From Sarcina sp. DSM 11001 (GTDB lineage: Bacteria > Bacillota > Clostridia > Lachnospirales > Lachnospiraceae): DNA of 64,000 bases. The stretch covers positions 1 through 64,000 of the forward strand of contig NZ_FNFZ01000015.1 of NCBI RefSeq assembly GCF_900101015.1. The letters are read 5' to 3'. The position numbers and the translations under genes were made by a program. Below, piece after piece: positions 1 through 6,753 of this stretch. The notes beneath the pieces are model-generated. The model saw only the letters and a program-made list of their open reading frames with translations, did no database searches and had not been told where the DNA came from. How positions within the stretch are numbered: position 1 is the first letter of the stretch; each line of letters opens with the position of its first letter.

Positions 1-50
1 AAGGTCTGCCTTGTGACACGCAGTAGCTGCAGTACATCTTTTGAACGCAA
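1..50 (-). CDS. Partial N-terminus of a probable IS607-type serine recombinase (HTH end)
   Basis: Only the first 16 or so codons are inside the window and the gene runs off the left edge. The minus strand has a strong AAGGAGG ribosome site. An ATG at 56-54 is only two bases from it, whereas the TTG at 50-48 is about seven bases away, so I chose TTG. The predicted start MRSKDVLQLLRVTRQT resembles the MerR-like helix-turn-helix that opens IS607-family resolvases (pattern SK-x-VLxLLxVTRQT). This is inferred from a very short stretch. Other MerR-like or excisionase HTH proteins begin similarly. Confidence 0.4.
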   Translation of the reverse strand, partial: MRSKDVLQLLRVTRQT

Positions 51-236
51 AAGCATCACCTCCTTCAAGGTAATTTTATTAGAAATACAAATTATATTAA
101 AATATTTTCATATTTTATAACATATTTAATGTATTTTTGAACCATATCAGCCTTTAGGGTTCGAAGCGGGAACTTCCGATATATTTGCTGACCGTCTTCA
201 GGCTGAAAACTTCCCGTACTGCAAATACTGCAAAGC

Positions 237-1235
237 TCATCGCGGGATCATGCTGCGGGTGCCGCCCTGCGCGAGGAACTTTTCGCGTGCGGCGATGACC
301 TGCTCCACATGGCTTGCGACTGTCGTGCAGCAGCCCCCGACAGCTTCCGCGCCTGCCTTCATGTAGTCCAGGGCATATTCCTCAAAGGACTTCGTGTCAC
401 CGACACCGTGCCAGGTCTTAGTGACGGGATCGTATTCTTCGCCGCTGTTGGGATAGACACCTATGGGGATCCGTTTGCCCTCTTCTGAAGCGTTCAGGCC
501 GGCGCGGAGCTCCCTCACGAGCCCTGCGATGTAGATAGGCTTGGAGCAGTTGACGCCGATCATCCGCAGGTGCGGGTGGTCTTTGGCAAAGGCCTTCGCG
601 CAGTCGCGGATAGGGTCGCCCTCGCAGATGTGTTTTTCATCCATGCACGAAAAACTGATCCAGTAATCCGCGCCGAGCTCCTCCGCGATCCCGGCGGCAA
701 GCAGAGCTTCATGCAGGGAAGGCTGCGTCTCGATCAGGAGGATATCCGCTCCCGCCTCATGCAGGATCTCCATTCTACGGCGGTGAAACCCGTCCAGCAC
801 GTCATCGCTGACACCATAATGTCCGCGGTATTCCGAACCGTCCGCGAGGAAGGCTCCGTAGGGACCGATTCCTGCCAGGCACAGAGGCCAGGCGCGGCCT
901 GCCTTTTCACCCTCTTCTTCCCACCACTGCTGCCTGGCTTCACGGAAGATTTCAACCGAACGGGCGATCAGATGCTCCGCCTCAGCCTGTGTATATCCGT
1001 TTGCCATCAGGCCCGGAATCGTCGCCTGATAACTGCAGGTGATCCCGCAGTCCGCTCCGGCTCTGAAATAGTCCAGGTGGACCTGCCTGACGAGTTCGGG
1101 CGAATCGGCCAGAGCCCTGGCGGTCCAGAGCTTTGAATTCAGGTTCGCTCCCAGCTGCTCCAGAGCTGTCGACATTGAGCCGTCGATGACCATGATGCCG
1201 TTTTTGTCAATAATCTGCTTGATGGAGTTTTCCAT
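237..1235 (-). CDS. mmuM: Homocysteine S-methyltransferase (MmuM-type)
   Basis: Predicted to transfer a methyl group from S-methylmethionine (or S-adenosylmethionine) to homocysteine, giving methionine, in the cytoplasm. The 332-residue protein has the family length. It opens with the barrel motif VIDGSMSTALEQLG and carries the three zinc-binding cysteines expected of this family, one in GVNCSKP near residue 230 and a pair in GGCCTT near residue 300. It also has the conserved GIGPYGA segment. The start codon follows an AAAGGGGAAC ribosome site. It is transcribed alone, away from fchA, with a 600-base gap upstream. No cobalamin- or folate-binding module is present, which argues against MetH. 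Substrate preference is inferred from the family. Confidence 0.93.
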   Translation of the reverse strand: MENSIKQIIDKNGIMVIDGSMSTALEQLGANLNSKLWTARALADSPELVRQVHLDYFRAGADCGITCSYQATIPGLMANGYTQAEAEHLIARSVEIFREARQQWWEEEGEKAGRAWPLCLAGIGPYGAFLADGSEYRGHYGVSDDVLDGFHRRRMEILHEAGADILLIETQPSLHEALLAAGIAEELGADYWISFSCMDEKHICEGDPIRDCAKAFAKDHPHLRMIGVNCSKPIYIAGLVRELRAGLNASEEGKRIPIGVYPNSGEEYDPVTKTWHGVGDTKSFEEYALDYMKAGAEAVGGCCTTVASHVEQVIAAREKFLAQGGTRSMIPR

Positions 1236-1529
1236 TTTTAGCTGTTCCCCTTTCTTTAAACTGTTCTATACCTTTTTTTAAAAAACTTATCGATAATGGT
1301 TCTATGGGTGGTTAAAACAAGCTGAAAAGCAGTTTTGGGATAGTCTGTCTGACATGCGGATACTTTTCATATTTCGAAATATCTTTTACCCGTTGATGAA
1401 ACATCGTACTTTTTTGACTGTTAATTTTACTTTTTTACTTTTTTGTGTCAAATGTTCGCCCGAGAGACGGGGGACGGTTCTTTGTCTCCTTTTCTCTGTC
1501 TCTATCAGTAGTTCTTTTCAAACTGTCTG

Positions 1530-1633
1530 CCCTGATTGACAGGTTATCCACGGGAAATACATTGCCCTGCTTGACGGATTATCTCCGGGGAACACATTGC
1601 CCTGATTGACGGTTATCCCCGGGGAACACATTG
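1530..1633. repeat. 35-nt tandem repeat, three copies
   Basis: Copies at 1530-1564, 1565-1599 and 1600-1633 share the pattern CCCTGATTGAC..GGTTATC followed by CCGGGGAACACATTG. They differ by a few substitutions and one base of length. They are non-coding. Confidence 0.85.
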
Positions 1634-1686
1634 CCTGATTCCAAGATTGAGCCCGGAAGACAGTCTTATTGTGTCCGCCGGTTTTA

Positions 1687-1715
1687 TTTACAACCCCTTG
1701 TCAAACTGCTATGAT
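1687..1715 (+). promoter_or_regulatory. Sigma-70 type promoter of fchA
   Basis: TTTACA at 1687-1692 and TATGAT at 1710-1715 are separated by exactly 17 bases. The fchA start lies about 140 bases downstream. Confidence 0.6.
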
Positions 1716-1862
1716 GAAAACAAGGATACAGGGAAAGATTTCTGCGTTCGGCGTCCCCTGTGTTTACAGGCAACCAGAGAAGTGTAAATCAGGGAAATAT
1801 TAAGGGAAGAAAAATCTTTTTTTATCTATGCCGTCGGGTGCAGGCGGCGGAATGGAGAGAAC

Positions 1863-2483
1863 ATGAAATTTATTGAACATACAGTCACGTCATTTACTGA
1901 AGTCCTCGCTTCTCCCGCGCCGGTACCGGGCGGCGGCGGGGCCAGCGCCCTGGCGGCGGCAATCGGCATCGCCCTGGGAGACATGGTCGGAGAGCTCACC
2001 GTCGGGAAAAAGAAATATGCCGATGTGGAGGAAGAGATCAAAACACTGATGGCGCAGGCCCAGGCCCTGCGGGAACGCTTCCTGAAGCTTGTGGACGGAG
2101 ACGCAGAAGCCTTCGCCCCCCTCGCGAAAGCCTACGGGATCCCCAGGACTGACCCGGATCGTGACAGGATCATGGAAGAAGCCCTCATGACGGCCTGCGG
2201 AGTTCCCATGGAGATTATGCGGGCCTGCGGAGAAGCGATCGATCTTATTGATGTATTTGCGCAGAAAGGCTCCCGCCTTGCCGTCTCCGATGCCGGCTGC
2301 GGCGCCGTACTTTGTAAGGCAGCCATGCAGGCAGCCTCTCTGAATGTTTATATTAACACGAAGTCCATGAAAAACAGGGAGGAAGCGCAGAAACTGGAAA
2401 AAGAAGCAGATACACTGCTTGAAAAATATACTTCCGCGGCTGACGACATTTATGCGGGGGTCGTAAATTCCATTCGCAGTTGA
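1863..2483 (+). CDS. fchA: Formiminotetrahydrofolate cyclodeaminase / methenyl-THF cyclohydrolase family (FchA)
   Basis: This family converts 5-formimino-THF to 5,10-methenyl-THF with release of ammonia, or acts as a methenyl-THF cyclohydrolase in clostridia. The 206-residue, mainly helical protein is family length. It has the characteristic PVPGGGGASALAAAIG loop near residue 22, followed by LGDMVGELTVGKKKY. The start is preceded by GGAGAGAAC. folD follows about 300 bases downstream on the same strand, so the pair supplies consecutive steps of the one-carbon THF pathway. No histidine-degradation genes are next to it, so I favour a role in one-carbon flux rather than histidine catabolism. That choice is inference. 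Confidence 0.88.
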   Translation: MKFIEHTVTSFTEVLASPAPVPGGGGASALAAAIGIALGDMVGELTVGKKKYADVEEEIKTLMAQAQALRERFLKLVDGDAEAFAPLAKAYGIPRTDPDRDRIMEEALMTACGVPMEIMRACGEAIDLIDVFAQKGSRLAVSDAGCGAVLCKAAMQAASLNVYINTKSMKNREEAQKLEKEADTLLEKYTSAADDIYAGVVNSIRS

Positions 2484-2621
2484 TAACCCTGCAGGCGGCA
2501 ATGATTCAGAGAAATCTGTTTCTCTTTGAATTAACCGCTATTCCGTTTTGCGATGATTAAAAAAACCTACAGAAACCGGCTGGGAAAACATGATGAAATT
2601 TGCTTAAGAAACCCGTGAACT

Positions 2622-2719
2622 ATTGATTGAGAAACCGGTGAAGAAATTAATAGAGAAGCCGGAAAAGAAAGTTGATTGAGAAGCCGGAAAAAAACGAATA
2701 AAAAAGCTGGAATGAAATC
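2622..2719. repeat. 24-nt degenerate tandem repeat upstream of folD, about four copies
   Basis: Four units of 24-25 bases share the core TTGAGAAGCCGGAAAAGAA, with increasing decay towards folD. An in-frame ATG at 2676 inside this array would extend FolD by 34 residues, but it lacks a ribosome site. Confidence 0.7.
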
Positions 2720-2777
2720 GATTAAAAATCGAATCTGGAGCAGTGTGCTTCCGGAACTGAAAGAAAGTGAGGAAAGA

Positions 2778-3638
2778 ATGGCTGTTGTATTGAAGGGCAA
2801 AGAAGTGGCGGATGCGATGACTGTTCAGATGCGGCAGGATGTGGCGGCACTGAAGGAAAAAGGATGCACCCCGACACTCTGTATACTGCGGGTCGGCGAG
2901 CGCCCCGATGACCTGGCTTATGAACGCGGAATTATTAAGCGGGCGGGGACTGTCGATATAGAAGTGCAGAAAGTCGTACTGCCGGAGAATGTGTCGCAGG
3001 AGGAGTTCGACCGCACTCTGACCAGGCTCAATGAGGACGACGTCATTCACGGAATCCTTATGTTCCGCCCCCTTCCGAAGCATTTGGATAATGAAAAGGC
3101 AAGGTGCATGCTCAACCCTGCCAAAGATATCGACGGATGTACAGACCTGTCCCTCGCCGGTGTATTTACAAATACGAAGACCGGTTTTCCGCCCTGCACT
3201 GCGGAAGCGGCCATGGAAATCCTCCATCATTTTCAGATCCCGGTCAGCGGTAAAAAGGCAGCTGTCATCGGGCGTTCTCTGGTCATCGGCCGCCCCGTGG
3301 CCATGATGCTCATGCATGAAAATGCCACGGTCGTCAACTGTCACACACGGACGAAGGACGTGCCGGAGATCACACGCAGGGCGGACATCCTGATCGCCGC
3401 CTCCGGACAGCTTCACAGTGTAACAAAGGAATACACCAACCCTGGCCAGGTCGTGATCGATGTCGGGATCAACTGGGACGAAAAGAAGGGCGGCATTTCC
3501 GGGGATGTGGCTTTCGAGGATGTCGAGCCTTTTGTGCAGGCCATCACCCCTGTACCCGGTGGTGTCGGCAGCGTGACCACCTGCGTTCTCATCCGTCACG
3601 TAGTTGAAGCGGCGAGACGTTCCTGCGGTCTTCATTAG
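2778..3638 (+). CDS. folD: Bifunctional methylenetetrahydrofolate dehydrogenase/cyclohydrolase FolD
   Basis: Interconverts 5,10-methylene-THF and 10-formyl-THF with NADP(H) in the cytoplasm. I chose the ATG at 2778 because a GAGGAAAG ribosome site precedes it and the protein then starts MAVVLKGKEVADAM, as in the family. The longer frame from 2676 would add a repeat-derived tail. The 286-residue product has the conserved segments: LRVGERPDDLAYERG, the PLPKHLD loop, PAKDIDGCTD, the Rossmann motif VIGRSLVIGRPVAMML and the C-terminal TPVPGGVGSVTTCVL. The usual Lys of the Y-x3-K catalytic pair is present in the form YERGIIK. It probably works together with FchA upstream. Confidence 0.95.
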   Translation: MAVVLKGKEVADAMTVQMRQDVAALKEKGCTPTLCILRVGERPDDLAYERGIIKRAGTVDIEVQKVVLPENVSQEEFDRTLTRLNEDDVIHGILMFRPLPKHLDNEKARCMLNPAKDIDGCTDLSLAGVFTNTKTGFPPCTAEAAMEILHHFQIPVSGKKAAVIGRSLVIGRPVAMMLMHENATVVNCHTRTKDVPEITRRADILIAASGQLHSVTKEYTNPGQVVIDVGINWDEKKGGISGDVAFEDVEPFVQAITPVPGGVGSVTTCVLIRHVVEAARRSCGLH

Positions 3639-3714
3639 GTCCTTCGCTAAGCCGTGAAAAACAAAGCCATATTCTGCATCCACAACTGCGGGGTCACGCA
3701 TGCCGAAAAATAAC

Positions 3715-4288
3715 AAAGCGATATTCCATCTCCGCAAGCCCAAGGTCACGCATGCCGCGAAAAAGCAAAGCGATATTCCTGTTCCGCAAGCCCAAGGTCA
3801 CGCATGCCGCGAAAAAGTAAAGCGATATTCCGTCTCCGCAAGCCCAAGGTCACCCATATCGCAAAAAACCAAAGCGATATTCCGTCTCCGTAAGCCCAAG
3901 GTCACCCATATCGCGAAAAAGCAAAGCGATATTCGTCTCCGTAAGCCCAAGGTCACCCATATCGCGAAAAAGCAAAGCGATATTTCATCTCCGCAAGCCC
4001 AAGGTCACCTATATCGCGAAAAAACAAAGCGATATTCCGCCTCCGCAAGCCCAAGGTCACCTATATTGCGAAAAAGAAAAGCGATATTTCATCTCCGCAA
4101 GCCCAAGGTCACCCATATCGCGAAAAAGTAAAGCGATATTCCGTCTTCGTAAGCCCGAGGTCACCCATATCGCGAAAAAGTAAAGCGATATTCCGTCTCC
4201 GCAAGCCCAAGGTCACGCATGCCGCGAAAAAGCAAAGCGATATTCCGTCTTCGCAAGCCCAAGGTCACCCATATCGTGAAAAAGTAAA
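3715..4288. repeat. Large 52-53 nt tandem repeat array, 11 copies
   Basis: Eleven head-to-tail copies of a unit built as AAAGCGATATTCCGTCTCCG, then CAAGCCCAAGGTCACCCATA and TCGCGAAAAAGC. A degenerate twelfth copy sits at about 3661-3714. Each unit contains the inverted arms GCGATAT and ATATCGC. Two hairpins are therefore possible, one within a unit and one across the short AAAAAGCAAA joint to the next unit. Copies differ at a few sites (for example CACGCATGCC versus CACCCATATC). There are no spacers, so this is not a CRISPR. An open frame runs through part of it only because the unit lacks stops. Confidence 0.93.
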
Positions 4289-4322
4289 ACATTAAGGATT
4301 ACATATTTGGAAGTATGACCCT

Positions 4323-4354
4323 TAAAAAAATCCGGCCGAAGCCGGATTTTTTTC
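4323..4354. terminator. Bidirectional intrinsic terminator
   Basis: A perfect hairpin with ATCCGGC and GCCGGAT arms around a CGAA tetraloop is flanked by A7 and T7 tracts. It can end transcripts from the repeat array on the plus strand and from the 4.7-6.2 kb secreted-protein gene on the minus strand. Confidence 0.9.
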
Positions 4355-4384
4355 TAATTTCCTAATATATAAGTGGACCTTTGT

Positions 4385-4530
4385 TCGCTTAATGTTATAT
4401 GCTCCCTTCCAACCCCTTCTACTTGTATTCAAGAGCCCTGCATTCGAGAACCTTGTATTTGAGAGCCCTGCATTCGAGAACCTTGTATTCGAGAGTCCTT
4501 CATTCGAAAACCCTGCATCTGAGACCCTTT
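4385..4530. repeat. 15-nt tandem repeat encoding pentapeptide-like units on the minus strand
   Basis: Units such as GCATTCGAGAACCTT and GTATTCGAGAGCCCT alternate about nine times. On the minus strand they read as five-residue units of the type NAGLS and NTRFS, in an open frame from 4576 to 4322. There is no ribosome site at 4576 and no upstream domain. I therefore treat this as repeat DNA, possibly the decayed continuation of the adjoining gene's repetitive tail. Confidence 0.6.
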
Positions 4531-4590
4531 TACAGAGACACAGGAAATACTGTGCTGCGCAATCTGCACAGTTCATTAATCTGCAAATCT

Positions 4591-4726
4591 TTACTGACCA
4601 AAGCCACTCTGATCAAAAATCTCCCTGTCCGTTGTCCTAATTAAATCTCCCTGACTAAAGCCACTCTGATCAAAAATCTCCCTGTCCGTTGCCCTGATCA
4701 AATCTCCTTGATTAAAGCTGCCCTGA
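4591..4726 (-). pseudogene. Out-of-frame continuation of the GGFDQG-type tail of the upstream secreted protein
   Basis: Immediately after the stop of the secreted beta-helix gene, the next reading frame continues the same repeat in about 45 codons (GSFNQGDLIRATDREIFDQ, then a second copy, ending SGFGQ and a stop). Removing one T from the TTTT run at the stop (4728-4731 on the plus strand is AAAA) would join the two frames without a break. This suggests a recent frameshift or slippage-prone tail. Confidence 0.65.
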
Positions 4727-6235
4727 TCAAAAGCCACCCTGTCCGTTGTCCTGATCGAAGCCTCCCTGATCAAAGCCGCCCCGATTAAAGCCTCCGTGCT
4801 TGAAGCCTCCTTTTCCACCGCCGTGACCTCCCATCATCTGATTGGTGATCGAGTCAGTCTCTGTGCCGTTGACAATGATCGTGCCGCCGGTCTTCTGCAC
4901 GGTGCCGTCATAGTCAAAAGGACTCTGGGCGGTGAGATCGATCGTACCGCCTGTGATTATCAGGTCGCCATTGGAATCGATGGCATCTGTGTCGCCGGCG
5001 CCCATTGTGATCGTGAGTTCTCCACCGTTGATCTCTACAAGGGGAGTGCGGAATGAGGACTTCCTGCCGGCGTTGATCCCGTCATCGGAAGCATCGATCG
5101 AAGTCTTCCCGCCGTTGATCTGGATCCAGGTCCCCTCAAGACCTTCCGCGCAGGACAAAGTGATCGTGCCGTTGTCGACCTGTGCGATCGTTGTCGCGTG
5201 GATGGCATCGTCAGCTGCTGCAATGTTAAGAGTACCGCCACCGATATAGACATATCCCTTCAGGTCATCCTCATCATTCTCGGCGTGGATTCCGTCCTTA
5301 TTTGACTGGATGGTGACGGTGCCGTCCGCCATCACGACAGAGTCGTTGGCTTCCAGCGCGTCAGAAGCACAGGTGATGGCAAGAGTTCCGCCGGTGATCT
5401 TCAGATCATCCTTGCTGCTGATCCCGTTGTCCGTGGAGGAGACGTTGAGTGTTCCGGCTCCGTTCAGGACCAGGTCGTCCCTGGAAAAAATGACTGCATC
5501 TGTGTTTGTCTCTCCGTCTGCCTTAAAAGTACCAGTCACAGAGAGGGCGTTTTCCGAGTCTGTTGTAGTGACGAATACCTTGTCCGCTTTTTTGACATAG
5601 ATACAGGGTATGCTGTCGTTGGTGATTTTGACACCATCGAGGACAAGCTGGACCTTATCCTCTTCCCCCGCTTCGACACAGATCTGCGCATTGGAAGCGG
5701 TTCCGGAAATGACATAAACGCCGGCGTTCTTGACCGTGTAGACTTTGCTATCAGCAACGGTGATTGGACGAGCCCCGGTTGTGTCGGCCTTTTGCTCGAG
5801 ATCCCTGTCAGTAAACAGTTTGGAGGTATCAAGGGCGCTGCCACTGTCTGAGGAATTGTCCGGGGAACTATCTGAGGAATTGTCCGGGGAACTGTCTGAG
5901 GAATTGTTCGGGGAACTGTCTGAGGAATTGTCCGAAGAATTGTCTGAGACTTCCGTAGACGCCGCCATGACCGATACTCCTGAATTCTCTGTGACTGCTG
6001 CAACTGTTTCCACAGCTTCCCCTGCATTTAAGGCACCTGCGGCATCCGGCTCTTCTGCATTGTCAGAAATGGCTTTGTCAGAAATAGCATTGTCGGAAAT
6101 GCTTTTGACTATGACACCATTTACCACTGACTGGGAGGAAGACGTTGACCCTGCTGAAGCCAGGGCGTTGCAGCCGATCATGATCGAAAGAAGTCCTGCG
6201 CATACAGATGCGGAAAATAATCTTTTATTTATCAT
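4727..6235 (-). CDS. Secreted carbohydrate-binding domain-containing protein (Cthe_2159-like beta-helix)
   Basis: The 502-residue protein has an N-terminal signal sequence (basic start, then a hydrophobic stretch ending near ALASAG, with a possible lipobox-like MIGC). A Ser/Asp/Asn-rich linker of 8-residue repeats (NSSDSSPD type) spans about residues 100-130. The rest is a run of right-handed beta-helix rungs such as LVLDGVKITND, LVLNGAGTLNVSSTDNGI, LKITGGTLAITCASDAL and LIITGGTIDLTAQ. These rungs match the Cthe_2159 carbohydrate-binding family, which binds acidic polysaccharide such as polygalacturonate. The C-terminus is a GGF(D/N)QGG repeat. No cell-wall anchor is visible. Export is inferred and the ligand is unknown. 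Confidence 0.82.
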   Translation of the reverse strand: MINKRLFSASVCAGLLSIMIGCNALASAGSTSSSQSVVNGVIVKSISDNAISDKAISDNAEEPDAAGALNAGEAVETVAAVTENSGVSVMAASTEVSDNSSDNSSDSSPNNSSDSSPDNSSDSSPDNSSDSGSALDTSKLFTDRDLEQKADTTGARPITVADSKVYTVKNAGVYVISGTASNAQICVEAGEEDKVQLVLDGVKITNDSIPCIYVKKADKVFVTTTDSENALSVTGTFKADGETNTDAVIFSRDDLVLNGAGTLNVSSTDNGISSKDDLKITGGTLAITCASDALEANDSVVMADGTVTIQSNKDGIHAENDEDDLKGYVYIGGGTLNIAAADDAIHATTIAQVDNGTITLSCAEGLEGTWIQINGGKTSIDASDDGINAGRKSSFRTPLVEINGGELTITMGAGDTDAIDSNGDLIITGGTIDLTAQSPFDYDGTVQKTGGTIIVNGTETDSITNQMMGGHGGGKGGFKHGGFNRGGFDQGGFDQDNGQGGF

Positions 6236-6753
6236 TTGTATATATCCCTTTCTTCTCTTTCCGATTTGATCCGGAATCTTCTATATTATTATTGTTACAA
6301 CTATTGTTCCTGATTTTAGTGATGATAGTGCCTGGTGATGATGTCACTTGGCAGATTCCTGACAGTACATAGCTCATTCATGATGTTACCTGGCAGATTC
6401 CTGACGTACAGTACTGATTCATAATGACGCTGACAGATTCGGTTTCTGCCAGTTTCAGCTGCAGACAAATCTGTACAGGCTGTTTTTTTTATACCATAAA
6501 TCTAGAGGGAAAAAATGAAAATGACATGAAAAAAACATGAGAAGGGAATGAAAGTGTAAAGAAATCACAGTAAAAACATATCTCCTGTGTATCGTTAGAT
6601 TATGCTATAATCCGTATGGGAATTTACGATGCTTATGTCATGTCGGAAACTGATGAAAGAGAACAGTTGAAGTGTCTTCTTTATATATTTTTATATAGTA
6701 AAGATTATTATATATTAAAGATCAAAGTTCCATAAGGAGGCTGTTTTTCAAGG
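6236..6753. other. Intergenic region between two divergent secreted-protein genes
   Basis: No gene is apparent. Both flanking genes are transcribed away from this gap, so their promoters must lie in it. A good TATAAT sits near 6612 on the plus strand (GCTATAATCC) without a clear -35 box. An AT-rich stretch lies at 6685-6720. A degenerate repeat occupies 6336-6421. The downstream gene has an AAGGAGG site at about 6734, slightly far from its ATG. Confidence 0.5.
6336..6421. repeat. About 42-nt tandem duplication
   Basis: Two clear copies of TGATG..ACYTGGCAGATTCCTGAC..TACAGTACTGATTCA, with weaker fragments on both sides. Confidence 0.65.

Larger units (their letters stand above)
1236..1862. other. 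Intergenic region between mmuM and fchA
   Basis: No convincing gene lies here. A 61-codon open frame at 1354-1539 has no ribosome site or recognisable composition. The region holds a three-copy tandem repeat (1530-1633) and the fchA promoter (1687-1715). The first 150 bases next to mmuM are T-rich and could hold the minus-strand mmuM promoter, but I could not pick clear boxes. Confidence 0.6.

Noticed and set aside
3700-4131. A 143-codon frame through the 52-nt repeat array
   Set aside because: The unit length is not a multiple of three, the frame is broken by small indels in other copies, and there is no ribosome site.
3715-4288. CRISPR array
   Set aside because: Units follow each other directly with no unique spacers and no cas genes are near.
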